A DNA stretch of 64,000 nt, from positions 62,001 to 126,000 of the forward strand of contig QCBL01000003.1 of the NCBI GenBank assembly GCA_003281625.1. The letters run 5' to 3'. A program made the position numbers and the translations under genes. This document shows, piece after piece, positions 40,601-51,806 of this stretch. A model generated the notes under the pieces. The model saw only the letters and a program-made list of their open reading frames with translations, was not told the origin of the DNA and did no database searches. This DNA comes from Prochlorococcus sp. AG-347-I04 (GTDB taxonomy: Bacteria; Cyanobacteriota; Cyanobacteriia; PCC-6307; Cyanobiaceae). Each line of letters begins with the position of its first letter. Positions within the stretch are counted from its first letter, which is position 1.

Positions 40601-41123
40601 TTCAGAAATCAGTGGGCAAGAAATACCTGAAGTTAACGACACTCAAATTGATCTACCAATAAATGCATTTATACCTGCAACATGGATATTAAACAGGGAA
40701 GAGAAGCTTGAGGCTTACAAATCTGCAACTGAATGTTCAAATAATTATGAATTAACTGAATTAGCTACAGACTGGGTGAATAGATATGGAAACTTACCCA
40801 AACCTGTTGAGTCCCTAATTATGATAATGAGACTAAAATTATTAGCTAAAAAATGTGGTTTTAATAAAATCAAGCTCAATAAGCCAAACATCACGATAGA
40901 GACAAAATTAAAAAAACCTACTTTTAAAATTCTTAAAAATTCTTTAGCAAGTAGTGTTCAAAATAAACTTAATTTTAAAGAAGGCGAACAATTGTCAATC
41001 ATCACGATAAGAGGTCTAGGTGCAACTGAAATTCAAAATCAAATTGATCAATTAATGTTGTGGTTCAAGTCTTTTGAAAGAGAAATAAATAATTTCGATA
41101 AAGAACTTATTAAAAGAGAATAA
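37614..41123 (+). CDS. mfd: Transcription-repair coupling factor
   Basis: 1169 aa; GDFIVHKNHGIGKF, GDVGFGKTEVAVRAIFKA, TIIESGLDIP. Confidence 0.97.
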   Translation: MSLNTLVDYISNSQITSELINRISKNNELNIIGSSRYAKSIILDSIAKKEKKNILLICPNVEIAYKWIGYFESINDKAVLYYPPTEHLPYASINKSKEIEFSQLTVLSKLIKKEKKEINIVISTERSLQPHLINKNLLIENKLDLQKGFQIEIQELANKLTLLGYTKENVTSNEGFWSRRGEIIDIYPVNNEFPIRLEFFDNVIEKIREYDPQSQKTLESINNIEIIQAGFDLLIKDKLNKLSKNSVFNSEDINKNNLDRYLGIIEEEPSNIVDFINRETILVIDELEDCKKFANNWYLDSESIFDNCLHELNENLKNNEINLEAKPNLHLKFDEILNSLRNFNLIKFYEFESKVNTENRFLLNDKRLNSYSKNIGKLSNDINKNIKNNEKVWILSAQPLRTRTLLFEHECNANFLKNPNDIDEVFKSINNSNPLILKNKNNYEIEGFYLPIWKVVLITDKELFSQQSLFNNVFIRRKKRSVNSNINLNKISPGDFIVHKNHGIGKFLKIEKINITGDSRDYLVIQYQDGKISVAADQLGSINRYRSSGKIKPKINKLGGTEWERIKDKNKKQIKKVAVDILKLYAKREKLKGHIYPEDGPWQDELEESFPYQPTPDQITAVKEIKSDMESDKPMDRLVCGDVGFGKTEVAVRAIFKAITSGKQVILLAPTTILAQQHWRTINNRFSPYPIKVSLLNRFKSINERKEIYAGLKNNKIDLVVATHQILGKEIEIKNLGLLVIDEEQRFGVRQKEKIKKIKTNIDVLTLSATPIPRTLYLSLSGLRQMSLLNTPPPSRRSIKTYLSEIDMDVIRTAINQELDRGGQIFYVLPRISDIDQAVDKLKKMFPSLKFIVAHGQMNETELENAMIAFNNGEVDLMICTTIIESGLDIPKVNTIIIEDSHKFGLSQLYQLRGRVGRSGVQAHAWLFYPNINKINDAAKQRLKAIKDFSELGSGYQLAMKDMEIRGVGSLLGEEQSGKVNAIGYDLYIEMLHEAISEISGQEIPEVNDTQIDLPINAFIPATWILNREEKLEAYKSATECSNNYELTELATDWVNRYGNLPKPVESLIMIMRLKLLAKKCGFNKIKLNKPNITIETKLKKPTFKILKNSLASSVQNKLNFKEGEQLSIITIRGLGATEIQNQIDQLMLWFKSFEREINNFDKELIKRE

Positions 41124-41195
41124 ATTATTAAATAATTGTATAAAATCCGCGAATCAGTTTAATTTCGGTTAGGTTTATTTAAATTTATATCTTTT

Positions 41196-41357
41196 ATGGG
41201 TGAATATATAGACGTCGGAATCCAAACTTCGATTTTACCCTTATCAATTATTCTTTCATCAATTGTACTTGGCATTTTTGCATTATTTGGAGAGGAAACA
41301 GAAAATGATGATGATGATTCTGATTCAGGAAGTGGTGGCCTAATGCAACCTATTTGA
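41196..41357 (+). CDS. Small conserved single-TM protein with acidic tail
   Basis: MGEYIDVGIQTSILPLSIILSSIVLGIFALFGEETENDDDDSDSGSGGLMQPI (53 aa); not in ORF track. Confidence 0.6.
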   Translation: MGEYIDVGIQTSILPLSIILSSIVLGIFALFGEETENDDDDSDSGSGGLMQPI

Positions 41358-41359
41358 AA

Positions 41360-41728
41360 TTATTTATAAATAATATGTTTTGACTTTCTCTTAGAGACTC
41401 TCAATAACCTATAAAAAGAACCTATCATTAAAATAAGAACAGTAAACGAAGAGACAAAAATAAAAATCACCAAAAATATTTCATAGAGATATGAGAAGAG
41501 ATTAGTTAATAATAAAAAAGATTTATTTAACGTCGAAGGAAGATCTTGTAAAAGCAAATTTTTATCAGGAATTAAATAATTAATATAAACTAATAAGACA
41601 CTCACAATAAACAAAAAGAAAGCTTCAGTAAGTAACCTTCTTTTGGATTTTCTTCTTAAATTTAATTTTTTTTTAAAAATATATTTATCAGATTTAATAT
41701 TCAAATTTGGGATGTTTAAATCTGCCAT
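41360..41728 (-). CDS. Hypothetical membrane protein
   Basis: 122 aa, 2 TM segments. Confidence 0.55.
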   Translation of the reverse strand: MADLNIPNLNIKSDKYIFKKKLNLRRKSKRRLLTEAFFLFIVSVLLVYINYLIPDKNLLLQDLPSTLNKSFLLLTNLFSYLYEIFLVIFIFVSSFTVLILMIGSFYRLLRVSKRKSKHIIYK

Positions 41729-41816
41729 AAATCAAAGCTCAAAGAATAAATTTGAATAACTCTGAAAAGAAATTAACCCATAGTATCGTGTTTGTATTTA
41801 AGATGCTAATTACTTT

Positions 41817-42407
41817 TTATTCAGGATTTTTAAGTTCTTTTTTTTCTATATTTTCAGGAGGACTATAAAAATAAATAAAAGAAGAAGAGAAGAGAATTAA
41901 AGAGCAAATAGCAATAAACGGTTGAATAAAGAAATTGAAAAAGTTAACTTTTTTATTAAACCCAAATCTTGATTTTTTAGGAATGTTAGTAGTTATACCA
42001 GTTTTTTTTATTCTTACTTTTGTTGATTCATTTAATTGATCAAAACAATTTATGGTATCTGAAAGCAATGAATTGCCCATCTTTAAAACCAAAGGCTTTA
42101 CATTTGGTTTAGAGCTCTTGAGAACAATATTATGTATGTGGAGATTATCGGCTTTTATATCTATTAATTTAGACTCATATATTGGAATTTCGTTTTGGAT
42201 TAATAGATTTGAATAAATATAAAAAGCATCCATAATAGGCCCTAAATGCTCAATTTTTCCTTCAATAAGTGGTTTATCAACTATGTTTAATTTCCATTGG
42301 GAAATTATAGATATTTGATCCTTATTTTCATTATTGGAATAATCTGGCAATCCGATTATTTCGAGACTTGCTGAAGATTGATGAAAAGACAATTTATTTT
42401 GCATCAT
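41817..42407 (-). CDS. DUF4335-like protein
   Basis: 196 aa; adjacent to DUF3038-like gene as in other cyanobacteria. Confidence 0.65.
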   Translation of the reverse strand: MMQNKLSFHQSSASLEIIGLPDYSNNENKDQISIISQWKLNIVDKPLIEGKIEHLGPIMDAFYIYSNLLIQNEIPIYESKLIDIKADNLHIHNIVLKSSKPNVKPLVLKMGNSLLSDTINCFDQLNESTKVRIKKTGITTNIPKKSRFGFNKKVNFFNFFIQPFIAICSLILFSSSFIYFYSPPENIEKKELKNPE

Positions 42408-42408
42408 A

Positions 42409-42933
42409 TTAAAAATCGTATAAAAAATTCTTCAGCTTTTGATAACCCTTATTTGAAATGCAAAAAGATAAAATAAGCAAAGACTTTATAATAATCTCAT
42501 CATTTTCAGCTTGATTTAAAAGCTTTTTCACTCTCATACTATCTGTATTAAATCTCTCTTTGATTAACTCAATAAATCTCTTATTAAAATCATTCCATAT
42601 AAATGAATTCTCTTCAATATCTTCCTTAGATTTCATTAGCTCTCTGATGTAAGGATATAAATATTTTGACATTTCAACTGTGATTCTAATTAAGGCATCG
42701 AATTCGTTAAATTTTATATTGTTAGAAACATAAGATTTTCTCAATGGATTATTGTTCCTTAATTTCCAAATAGTTACTTTATTTGGCAAAACATTATTTA
42801 GATTAAGTTTTTTTGATAAAGCGTAAAGGGACTGGATACCATTTAGGTCAATAGTTTCTAGTATTAGTAATAATAAATCAAGTTTCTCTATAGATTTTCT
42901 TGATACCTGATTTCCTCTTGTTAAAACTGTAAT
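42409..42933 (-). CDS. DUF3038-like protein with non-canonical (ATT?) start
   Basis: ORF-track 42409-42789 begins at an internal TTG; the open frame continues upstream ITVLTRGNQVSRKSIEKLDLLLLILETIDLNGIQSLYALSKKLNLNNVLPNKV... to a stop at 42940-42942 with no ATG/GTG/TTG. Confidence 0.6.
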   Translation of the reverse strand: MTVLTRGNQVSRKSIEKLDLLLLILETIDLNGIQSLYALSKKLNLNNVLPNKVTIWKLRNNNPLRKSYVSNNIKFNEFDALIRITVEMSKYLYPYIRELMKSKEDIEENSFIWNDFNKRFIELIKERFNTDSMRVKKLLNQAENDEIIIKSLLILSFCISNKGYQKLKNFLYDF

Positions 42934-42972
42934 TGTTCTTTATTAGAATATTTTCTAACTATAACAGAATTA

Positions 42973-43173
42973 TTAATCCATTTTTTGAAATAAAAATGAA
43001 TATAACTTATCTAGTTCCTCAATAGTTAGCATTCCATAACTCCATAATAATATTGGTAATGGAGTATTATTTTTTAAAGATAATTTTATACCAAGTTCAA
43101 TAGTAGATTCATCTAAACCTAATACATTAAATAAATAAATTATCATTTCTCTAGATACATAATTATTATTCAT
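42973..43173 (-). CDS. DUF2949-like small protein
   Basis: 66 aa; LPILLWSYGMLTIEELDKLYSFL. Confidence 0.65.
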   Translation of the reverse strand: MNNNYVSREMIIYLFNVLGLDESTIELGIKLSLKNNTPLPILLWSYGMLTIEELDKLYSFLFQKMD

Positions 43174-43178
43174 AGATT

Positions 43179-44333
43179 TTATTTAATACTTGAGTAAATG
43201 AGAGATTTAGTCATTTGATTTAGGACTAATTTTCTTGTAAAAAGAAATTTATTTAAAAGTAAAAATGAAAATTTCCTAATTGGAAATAAAAAAACGTTTC
43301 TATTAGCAAAAATTGATATCAATGAGTCAGTTATAAAAATAGTGAAGATAATATCTAAAATCCTGTTTGAAAAATATTTAAATTTAAATAATATCAATTG
43401 CATTTTAGTAATATCAGTATTTTTATTAAAAAGATCATAAATAGTATTAACATCTCTCCAACAAGTATTTAGACCCTGACCACCAACAGGATGAAATGTA
43501 TGAAATGAATCTCCAACAAAAACTAATTTTTTAAAATTTAAAACTGGTAAATTTAAGGATAATGAAACAGGAAAAATATTAAATTCGCCTATTATTTGGT
43601 CCAACTTAAATTCATCCGGCAAGATTGTTGATAAATTATCCATTAAAAAATTCTTGTCAGAATTTAACCTTTCAATAGCTTTTAATGTACTAGAAGTCCA
43701 AATTACTTGGTATAAGTTTTTTTCTAAAGGTAATAATGCAAGTGGGCCTTCCTTTCTAAAAATTTCATAAGCACGCTTTTCACAATGTCCTCTAAGAGAA
43801 ACTTTAAAAGTTAAACAAGACTGACTATAAGATTTTTTAATATCAATAAAATCTAAGAATTTTTTATCAAGTGAGTTTGCCCCTGTTGAAAAGAATTGAT
43901 AATCAAATAATATTTTTTTACGTAACAATCTCTGTGGTGTCATAAAAAAAATATTTTCATAATTATCAATCTCTTGAAAAAATACGTTCATGAGATCCGA
44001 ATGTTTAACAACCCAGCCAATATTTTTAGCAGAACTTATATCATCATCTAAGTCAGAAGTTGACAAATTGGCAAAAGCGGAAGTTACGCTATCAGAAATT
44101 GAAAGTGTATCAAAGCCAAATAAAAATGGTTCTAATTTCTCCCAAAGCCTGAATTTAGATAATATTTTTCTTGTTGAGTGAGTAATAGCATAAGTTTTAT
44201 CTTTATCAATTAATCTATCTTTTGTTAATAAATCAGTTAAAAAAATATTGCAATCAAATTTTGAAAGTGCAATTGAAAGTAATAAACCTGTGGGACCCGA
44301 TCCAATAATTTTAAAATTTAATTTATTTTTCAT
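43179..44333 (-). CDS. FAD-dependent UbiH-family monooxygenase
   Basis: 384 aa; GSGPTGLLLSIAL, FVGDSFHTFHPVGGQGLNTCWRD. Confidence 0.82.
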   Translation of the reverse strand: MKNKLNFKIIGSGPTGLLLSIALSKFDCNIFLTDLLTKDRLIDKDKTYAITHSTRKILSKFRLWEKLEPFLFGFDTLSISDSVTSAFANLSTSDLDDDISSAKNIGWVVKHSDLMNVFFQEIDNYENIFFMTPQRLLRKKILFDYQFFSTGANSLDKKFLDFIDIKKSYSQSCLTFKVSLRGHCEKRAYEIFRKEGPLALLPLEKNLYQVIWTSSTLKAIERLNSDKNFLMDNLSTILPDEFKLDQIIGEFNIFPVSLSLNLPVLNFKKLVFVGDSFHTFHPVGGQGLNTCWRDVNTIYDLFNKNTDITKMQLILFKFKYFSNRILDIIFTIFITDSLISIFANRNVFLFPIRKFSFLLLNKFLFTRKLVLNQMTKSLIYSSIK

Positions 44334-44352
44334 CAGCTTATATAAGCATCAA

Positions 44353-44994
44353 CTATCTATCCAAATAAATATAGCAAATTTCCTCAAATGCTGGTCTTAA
44401 TAAGTAAGGGTACTCACCAACCCATAAGTTAATTTCAGGAAGCCAAGCATCGGTAAAATAAAAATCTCTGGAAAAATTACGGTTATCAGATGTTATTAAA
44501 CATCTAATACTCGAACCCATCCTAATTTGACTATGCTTATTTTCCAAAGGAAAACTCAATTTTCCCAAATAACCATCTTCGTCTTCTAATTCAAGAACTA
44601 GCATAGTTCTTTTGTTTTCGATAACTTCTAATCGACCTTGTCTATTTGATTGTTCTCTTGAACTTTCAATCTTTTCTGTTTTATAGATATCTGATATATA
44701 GCCATCAAATATAGAAAAAAATTTATATTTTCTTAATTGCAAATTTTTTCTACTTGATTCAAGAATTGGTCCCCAGATGATATACAAAAAGAAACCTACA
44801 CATAAGAATAACCAGAAATTATTAGTTTGATCTCCAGTCGAACTTATAATTAAGGAGATAAATCCACCAATTGAAGAAACTATTACTCTTTGAAGAATTT
44901 TTCTCGGATTCCCCAACGCATACTTAAATTGACTTCCTGTACCGACTGCAGGAATAAGTTTTGAAATTTGACTTGAATTAATTTGAATTAACAT
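44353..44994 (-). CDS. Conserved cyanobacterial membrane protein
   Basis: 213 aa, TM pair in the N-terminal half. Confidence 0.6.
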   Translation of the reverse strand: MLIQINSSQISKLIPAVGTGSQFKYALGNPRKILQRVIVSSIGGFISLIISSTGDQTNNFWLFLCVGFFLYIIWGPILESSRKNLQLRKYKFFSIFDGYISDIYKTEKIESSREQSNRQGRLEVIENKRTMLVLELEDEDGYLGKLSFPLENKHSQIRMGSSIRCLITSDNRNFSRDFYFTDAWLPEINLWVGEYPYLLRPAFEEICYIYLDR

Positions 44995-44995
44995 T

Positions 44996-45844
44996 TTAAA
45001 AAATCAATTTTTCAAGTCCGTAAACTAAAGTTTCATACTTACCAATTTTTTTAATAGCCTGTAAAACTCCTGGCATATAAGCCTTTCTATCAATGGTGTC
45101 ATGCTTAATTGTGTAGGTCTCACCTGGAGATCCCATAATTACTAACTGATGAGCAAGTAATCCTGGTAATCGTACAGAATGTATATTAATTCCTGAATCT
45201 CTGACCCCACCACGCACACCTTTCAATGACTCAGACTCATTCACTATACTCTGATTAAATTTCTTTGGATATTCTTCAATCATTTCTGCGGTTTTTATAC
45301 AAGTCCCACTAGGAGAATCAGCTTTTTGATTATGATGCATCTCAATTAATTCAATATTGTCATAGAACCTTGCGGCTACAGATGCTGCCTGCTGGAGAAG
45401 AACCATTCCTACTGAAAAATTAGGAATTATTGCACAACCAACAGATGCCTTCTGAGAAAAAACAGACAGGTCTTTTATTTGGGACGGAGAAAGTCCTGTA
45501 GTTCCGACCACTGGCGAAATACCGTATGCGATAGCAGATCTAGTATTTTCATATACAGAATCAGGATGAGTAAAATCAACCAGAACTGGGTTGATATTTT
45601 CATTTCTATAATTTTGACTAACAGAACATAAAGTTCCTTCAAAATCGTTAGAAACAAAAACATCGCAATTTTTTACATTCAATAAATCTGAAATATTTGA
45701 GCCATTGTTCTTTTCATTAATGTCAATTGCTGCAACAAGTTCACAATCTGTAGAATTTAATACTGAATTCACAACTTCGCCACCCATTCTGCCTAAAGCT
45801 CCGGATACTAGTACTGGTATAGGTTTTTGAGAATTTTCAATCAT
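44996..45844 (-). CDS. dapB: 4-hydroxy-tetrahydrodipicolinate reductase
   Basis: 282 aa; [37 protein letters not shown]. Confidence 0.96.
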   Translation of the reverse strand: MIENSQKPIPVLVSGALGRMGGEVVNSVLNSTDCELVAAIDINEKNNGSNISDLLNVKNCDVFVSNDFEGTLCSVSQNYRNENINPVLVDFTHPDSVYENTRSAIAYGISPVVGTTGLSPSQIKDLSVFSQKASVGCAIIPNFSVGMVLLQQAASVAARFYDNIELIEMHHNQKADSPSGTCIKTAEMIEEYPKKFNQSIVNESESLKGVRGGVRDSGINIHSVRLPGLLAHQLVIMGSPGETYTIKHDTIDRKAYMPGVLQAIKKIGKYETLVYGLEKLIF

Positions 45845-45946
45845 TTTTTTAAAAAATTTTTTTTTAAAGGTTGTTACACGCTATTTATATTGCACACAAT
45901 AACGTCTTTTCATTCGTAGTCTGGTAGAAATAGTCAAAGAAAATCA

Positions 45947-48900
45947 ATGTTTACGCAGGTCCGCTCAGCAAACCGCAGAGTATCTCCTGTTGAGGATAAC
46001 AAACACAAAGTTGTAATAAAAGCTGTTTATGTTGTCCTTGAGCCACAATACCAAAATTCCTTAACGGAAGCTGCAAAGTCAATAAATAATATGAATGGGC
46101 CAATAGGTATAGATCTATGCGGCTATCTTATCGAGGAACTTAGAAATGAAAGTAATTTTGAAGATTTTAAGGAAGACATAGCAAATGCAGATATATTTGT
46201 TGCTTCCCTAATTTTCATCGAAGATTTAGCTCAAAAAGTTGTTGATGCGGTATCCCCGTATAAAGACAAGCTAAAAGCCTCAATTATTTTTCCCTCTATG
46301 CCAGAGGTAATGAGATTAAATAAGTTAGGTTCTTTCAGCATGTCCCAGCTTGGTCAATCTAAAAGTATTATTGGAGATTTAATAAAAAAGAAAAAAGAAT
46401 CTGATGGAGCAAGCTTCCAAGATTCAATGTTGAAGTTATTAAACACACTACCTTCAATACTTAAATATCTACCAGTAGAAAAAGCTCAAGATGCTAGGAC
46501 ATTCATTCTGAGTTTCCAGTATTGGTTAGGAGGTACTACTGAGAACTTAAAAAACTTCTTGTTAATGATTTCTGAAAAATATGCAGTTTCAGAGAACATA
46601 AAAGACCAAATAGAAGAGTTCAAAATTCAAGACCCTGAAACATTTCCAGATTTAGGAATTTGGCATCCTCTTGCACCTTGCATGTTTGAAAGTCTAAAAG
46701 AATATCATAATTGGGAGAATAATAGGAAAGATATTAATCCTAAAGATGACAAAACTCCAACAATAGGTTTAGTGCTTCAAAGAAGTCATATAGTTACAGG
46801 GGATGATGCTCATTACGTTGCAGTAATTCAAGAATTGGAATATAGAGGTGCGAGAGTTCTACCTATCTTCTGTGGAGGTCTGGATTTTTCTAAACCAGTT
46901 AATGAATTTTATTATGATTCAATAAATAAAGATCAGCCTATAGTAGACGGAGTTGTATCTCTAACTGGATTTGCACTAGTTGGTGGACCAGCAAGACAAG
47001 ATCATCCTAGAGCTATCGAAGCTCTTAAAAGGCTAAACAGACCATATATGGTTGCACTTCCATTAGTCTTCCAAACCACGCAAGAATGGGAAGATAGTGA
47101 TCTTGGTTTACACCCAGTTCAAGTAGCACTACAAATTGCAATTCCAGAGCTTGATGGTGCTATTGAACCTATTATTCTCTCAGGTCGTGATGACGCTACA
47201 GGCAAAGCTCATACACTACAGGATAGAGTTGATGTAATAGCTGAAAGAGCGATAAAGTGGTCAACTTTAAGGGTAAAGCAAAGAAAGGAAAAAAAATTAG
47301 CTATTACAGTTTTTAGTTTTCCACCAGACAAAGGAAATGTTGGTACGGCTGCATATTTGAATGTTTTTGGTTCAATTTATAGAGTACTTCTTGAAATGAA
47401 ATCGAAAGGATATCAAATAGATGATCTTCCAAGTAATTCAAAAGAATTAATGGAAAAAGTAATTAACAACCCTGAAGCTATGGATGGCTCTCCGGAGTTA
47501 AATATTGCCCATAAGATGTCAGTAAAAGAATACGAAGAGTTCACACCATATTCACAAAGACTTGAAGAGAATTGGGGTAAACCTCCTGGAAACCTAAATA
47601 GTGACGGACAAAATCTTTTAATTTATGGAAAACATTTTGGAAATGTTTTTATAGGAGTTCAACCTACATTCGGTTATGAAGGTGATCCTATGAGATTACT
47701 CTACTCAAGAAGTGCTAGTCCTCATCATGGTTTTGCTGCTTATTACACGTATGTAGAAAAAATCTGGGGGGCTGATGCAGTTCTTCATTTTGGGACTCAC
47801 GGCTCACTTGAATTTATGCCTGGGAAACAGATGGGCATGAGTGAAACTTGCTATCCGGATTCTCTCATTGGATCATTGCCTAATTTGTATTACTATGCTG
47901 CGAATAATCCATCTGAAGCTACAATTGCGAAGAGAAGAGGATATGCTTCAACTATTAGTTATCTGACTCCTCCAGCAGAAAATGCAGGACTTTACAAAGG
48001 ACTAAAAGAACTAAGTGAACTCGTTGGTTCTTATCAACAATTAAGAGAAAATAGTAGGGGTATTCAAATTGTTAATGCCATAGTTGAGACTTCTAAACAA
48101 TGTAACCTTGACAAAGATGTAGAGCTCCCTTCAAAAGACATAGAGGAGCTTTCAATAGACGAAAGAGATTTATTTGTTGGTAATGTCTATAAACAGTTGA
48201 TGGAAATTGAAAGTAGATTATTACCTTGCGGTCTTCATACTATTGGTGAAGCTCCAACAGCAGAAGAAGCAGTTGCTACACTTGTAAATATTGCATCTTT
48301 AGATAGAGAACAAGAGGGATTAAGATCTCTTCCTGGATTACTCGCAGAATCCATGGGTCTAACTATTGAACAAATTTATGATGGGAATAATAAAGGTGAA
48401 CTTAAATTTGTAGAGTTAAATGAAAAAATCATAAAGACAGCAAGAGAGTCGATTTTCGCGATGGTCAACTCTTTAAAAATTGTTGATGGCAGAGTTTATT
48501 TAGAAAAATCACTTCTTTCCAAACTTTTCGATTTTCTTAAAGTTTTTGGTCTAAATCTACCTACCCCTTGGCTAAGAGTCTGCATATTAAATGGATTTAA
48601 TGAAGTTAATCAGAAAGAATTAAATAAATTATTTGATTACTTACTTTTCTGTCTAGAACAGGTATGCGCAGACAAAGAGATGGATAGCCTCATTAAAGCA
48701 CTAGATGGGAATTATGTTTTACCTGGACCAGGTGGAGATCCCATAAGAAATCCAAGTGTTTTACCCAGTGGTAAAAATATCCATGCACTTGATCCTCAAT
48801 CAATCCCAACTACAGCAGCAGTAGCTGCAGCAAAGTCTGTTGTTGACAAATTAATTGAAAGACAAAAGGAAGAGCAAGGGAGTTGGCCTGAAACAATAGC

Positions 48901-49957
48901 TTGTGTTTTATGGGGTACTGATAACATCAAAACTTACGGAGAGTCACTGGCGCAAATCTTATGGTTTGTTGGAGTAAAACCAAAACCAGATTCTGTTGGA
49001 AGAATTAACAAACTAGAATTAATTCCTTTAGAAGAATTAGGTAGGCCGAGAATAGATGTAGTGGTTAACTGCTCAGGAGTTTTTAGAGATCTATTTATAA
49101 ATCAGATGGCATTAATAGATCAGGCGGTCAAATTAGCGGCTGAAGCTGATGAACCATTGGAATCTAATTTTGTAAGGAAACATTCACTAGAACAAGCAGA
49201 AAAAGAAGGTACTTCTATCAGAGAAGCTTCAGCCAGAGTATTTTCTAATGCAAGTGGAAGCTACAGTTCAAATGTTAATTTAGCCGTAGAAAACTCAACC
49301 TGGGAGGAAGAAAATGAATTACAAGAAATGTATTTATCACGCAAAACATATGCTTTTAATGCTGATAATCCAGGAGAGATGAATCAAAAAAGAGAGGTAT
49401 TTGAGTCAGTAATGAAAACTGCAGATGTTACATTTCAAAACCTTGATTCCTCAGAGATTTCATTAACAGATGTAAGTCATTATTTTGATTCAGATCCAAC
49501 AAAATTGATCAAGACACTTAGAGATGATGGAAAAGAACCAAGTAGCTACATAGCAGACACAACCACTTCTAATGCTCAAGTTAGAACATTAGGAGAAACG
49601 ATCAGATTAGACTCAAGAACAAAACTTTTAAATCCTAAGTGGTACGAAGGTATGCTCAAATCTGGTTACGAAGGAGTTAGAGAACTTTCTAACAGACTTA
49701 ACTACACTCTTGGTTGGAGTGCGACAAGTGGCCAAGTAGATAATTTTGTATATGAAGAAACTAATGAAACATTTATAAATGACGAAGAGATGAGGAAAAG
49801 ATTAATGGATCTTAATCCTAATAGTTTCAGAAGAATTGTCGGAACTTTACTAGAAGTTAATGGTAGGGGATATTGGGAAACTTCAGATGAAAATATTGAA
49901 CAGTTGAAAGAACTTTATCAAGAGGTAGAGGATAAAATTGAAGGGGTTAAAGAATAA
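45947..49957 (+). CDS. chlH: Magnesium chelatase subunit H
   Basis: 1336 aa; ChlH/BchH signatures ([26 protein letters not shown]). Confidence 0.98.
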   Translation: MFTQVRSANRRVSPVEDNKHKVVIKAVYVVLEPQYQNSLTEAAKSINNMNGPIGIDLCGYLIEELRNESNFEDFKEDIANADIFVASLIFIEDLAQKVVDAVSPYKDKLKASIIFPSMPEVMRLNKLGSFSMSQLGQSKSIIGDLIKKKKESDGASFQDSMLKLLNTLPSILKYLPVEKAQDARTFILSFQYWLGGTTENLKNFLLMISEKYAVSENIKDQIEEFKIQDPETFPDLGIWHPLAPCMFESLKEYHNWENNRKDINPKDDKTPTIGLVLQRSHIVTGDDAHYVAVIQELEYRGARVLPIFCGGLDFSKPVNEFYYDSINKDQPIVDGVVSLTGFALVGGPARQDHPRAIEALKRLNRPYMVALPLVFQTTQEWEDSDLGLHPVQVALQIAIPELDGAIEPIILSGRDDATGKAHTLQDRVDVIAERAIKWSTLRVKQRKEKKLAITVFSFPPDKGNVGTAAYLNVFGSIYRVLLEMKSKGYQIDDLPSNSKELMEKVINNPEAMDGSPELNIAHKMSVKEYEEFTPYSQRLEENWGKPPGNLNSDGQNLLIYGKHFGNVFIGVQPTFGYEGDPMRLLYSRSASPHHGFAAYYTYVEKIWGADAVLHFGTHGSLEFMPGKQMGMSETCYPDSLIGSLPNLYYYAANNPSEATIAKRRGYASTISYLTPPAENAGLYKGLKELSELVGSYQQLRENSRGIQIVNAIVETSKQCNLDKDVELPSKDIEELSIDERDLFVGNVYKQLMEIESRLLPCGLHTIGEAPTAEEAVATLVNIASLDREQEGLRSLPGLLAESMGLTIEQIYDGNNKGELKFVELNEKIIKTARESIFAMVNSLKIVDGRVYLEKSLLSKLFDFLKVFGLNLPTPWLRVCILNGFNEVNQKELNKLFDYLLFCLEQVCADKEMDSLIKALDGNYVLPGPGGDPIRNPSVLPSGKNIHALDPQSIPTTAAVAAAKSVVDKLIERQKEEQGSWPETIACVLWGTDNIKTYGESLAQILWFVGVKPKPDSVGRINKLELIPLEELGRPRIDVVVNCSGVFRDLFINQMALIDQAVKLAAEADEPLESNFVRKHSLEQAEKEGTSIREASARVFSNASGSYSSNVNLAVENSTWEEENELQEMYLSRKTYAFNADNPGEMNQKREVFESVMKTADVTFQNLDSSEISLTDVSHYFDSDPTKLIKTLRDDGKEPSSYIADTTTSNAQVRTLGETIRLDSRTKLLNPKWYEGMLKSGYEGVRELSNRLNYTLGWSATSGQVDNFVYEETNETFINDEEMRKRLMDLNPNSFRRIVGTLLEVNGRGYWETSDENIEQLKELYQEVEDKIEGVKE

Positions 49958-49965
49958 TAAATTTA

Positions 49966-50820
49966 TTATTCTCTGTAAATCCTATCAGCAACTTTTAGGA
50001 TTTGATAATTTAGTTTCACGTTGTGAACTCTAACAATATCAATATTAAATTGAGAACAAAGACAGCTTACTGCAAGTGTTCCAATATCTCTTTCTATTGG
50101 GTTTTTCTCATTCAATATTTCTCCTATAAATCTTTTCCTTGATGCACCTATCAAAATTGGCAAATTCCATTTTTTAAATACATCTAAGTTTTTTAAGATT
50201 TCCAAATTATGAACAATATCCTTTGAAAAACCAATTCCAGGATCAACTATTATATTATTTTCAGAAATATTTTTTTCTAAGGCATTTTTAATTAAATTAT
50301 CAAGCGAATCCTTAACATCATTCAATACATCTTCGTAATTAGAGAGTTCATTCATATTTTGACTATTTCCACGACTATGAGTTATGACGAATGGACAGTC
50401 GAATTTTGATACAACATTCAAAATATTTTTATCTCTTCTGCCTCCCGTGACATCATTTATCCAATCAGCACCATTTAAAAGAGCTTCGTAAGCAACTTCA
50501 GAATTAAAAGTATCAATAGAAATTAAAACATCTGGATATTCATTTTTTATTAATTTCAGATATGGGATCAATCTTTTAATTTCTATACGAGGGCCTACTT
50601 CTACAGCTCCAGGTCTCGTACTTTGAGCACCAAGATCTACAACATCAACTCCATTGCTCAAAAAATGATTTACTTGATCTAAAACTTTTTTTGAAGAGTT
50701 TAATTGCCCACCATCACTAAATGAATCAGGAGTTAAATTAATAACTCCCATAATTGAAGTTTTTTGGCCCCAGCCTTTTGGCCATGGATTTTTCTTATTG
50801 ATAATTTGCAATTCTCGCAA
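49966..50820 (-). CDS. folP: Dihydropteroate synthase
   Basis: 284 aa; [27 protein letters not shown]. Confidence 0.96.
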   Translation of the reverse strand: MRELQIINKKNPWPKGWGQKTSIMGVINLTPDSFSDGGQLNSSKKVLDQVNHFLSNGVDVVDLGAQSTRPGAVEVGPRIEIKRLIPYLKLIKNEYPDVLISIDTFNSEVAYEALLNGADWINDVTGGRRDKNILNVVSKFDCPFVITHSRGNSQNMNELSNYEDVLNDVKDSLDNLIKNALEKNISENNIIVDPGIGFSKDIVHNLEILKNLDVFKKWNLPILIGASRKRFIGEILNEKNPIERDIGTLAVSCLCSQFNIDIVRVHNVKLNYQILKVADRIYRE

Positions 50821-51520
50821 AACTATTCGGATCTAATGAAGCTCCTCCAACTAATACTCCATCTATATCACTCATTGACATGATTTCGTCAATATTATTA
50901 GGTTTAACAGATCCTCCATATTGGATAATTACATCATCAAAACCTATTAATTTCCGAATCAAAGAACATATCTTATTAGCGTCTTCTGCCTCACATGTTT
51001 TACCCGTCCCAATAGCCCATATTGGCTCATAAGCAACAATCAAATTTGATGGATCTGTATTTTCTAATCCTTGTTCAACCTGTCTAGTGATAACTCTATC
51101 AGCTTCTCCTCTCTCTCTTTGTTCTAATGATTCACCTACACAAACTATTGGAGTAAGTCCACTAGATTGAGCAAAAACTGCTCTTTTATTAATTTGTCCA
51201 TCACTTTCACTAAAATATTTCCTTGGTTCACTATGACCAACGATTGCATATGAGACACCATGTTCAAGAAGCATTTTTGGTGATATTTCTGCAGTAAATG
51301 CTCCTTGATCTTCCCAATGAATATTTTGACTAGAAATATCTAAATAATCAAAATCAGAATGATCAGAAAAGGTTGAAATAGCTGTAAAAGGTGGAGCAAT
51401 AACAACTTTACGATCATCTTTTATGTTCTTTATTAAAGGAATAAACTCTTTTAAGTAAGACTTTGCCTCAGCACAAGTCATATGCATTTTCCAATTGCCA
51501 GCAATAACAGATTTTCTCAA
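50795..51520 (-). CDS. tpiA: Triosephosphate isomerase
   Basis: 241 aa; [20 protein letters not shown]. Confidence 0.97.
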   Translation of the reverse strand: MRKSVIAGNWKMHMTCAEAKSYLKEFIPLIKNIKDDRKVVIAPPFTAISTFSDHSDFDYLDISSQNIHWEDQGAFTAEISPKMLLEHGVSYAIVGHSEPRKYFSESDGQINKRAVFAQSSGLTPIVCVGESLEQRERGEADRVITRQVEQGLENTDPSNLIVAYEPIWAIGTGKTCEAEDANKICSLIRKLIGFDDVIIQYGGSVKPNNIDEIMSMSDIDGVLVGGASLDPNSFARIANYQ

Positions 51521-51572
51521 AATACAATCTCCAAGAAAATTATATTAATATATATTGAGTTTAATAAGCCAA

Positions 51573-51764
51573 TTATTCGAAAAATAATTCATTTTTTAGA
51601 AATATAACTTTATCTCCCCTATTTAATTTTCTTCCTCTCCTAGTTTCTATTACACCATTTACTTTGACAGAACCAGACTTAATAAAAATTTTTGCTTCTC
51701 CACCAGAAGATACCAAATTTTTCCATTTTAAGAATTGATCCAATTTCATTGTATTTATACCCAA
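51573..51764 (-). CDS. Small S4-domain RNA-binding protein
   Basis: 63 aa; LDQFLKWKNLVSSGGEAKIFIKSGSVKVNGVIETRRGRKLNRGDKV. Confidence 0.85.
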   Translation of the reverse strand: MGINTMKLDQFLKWKNLVSSGGEAKIFIKSGSVKVNGVIETRRGRKLNRGDKVIFLKNELFFE

Positions 51765-51806
51765 AGATATTGATAAAGTAGGATAAATAACTAAACATAC
51801 AATATC

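Noticed and set aside
40397-40642. 81-aa minus-strand ORF
   Set aside because: Antisense to the mfd helicase region.
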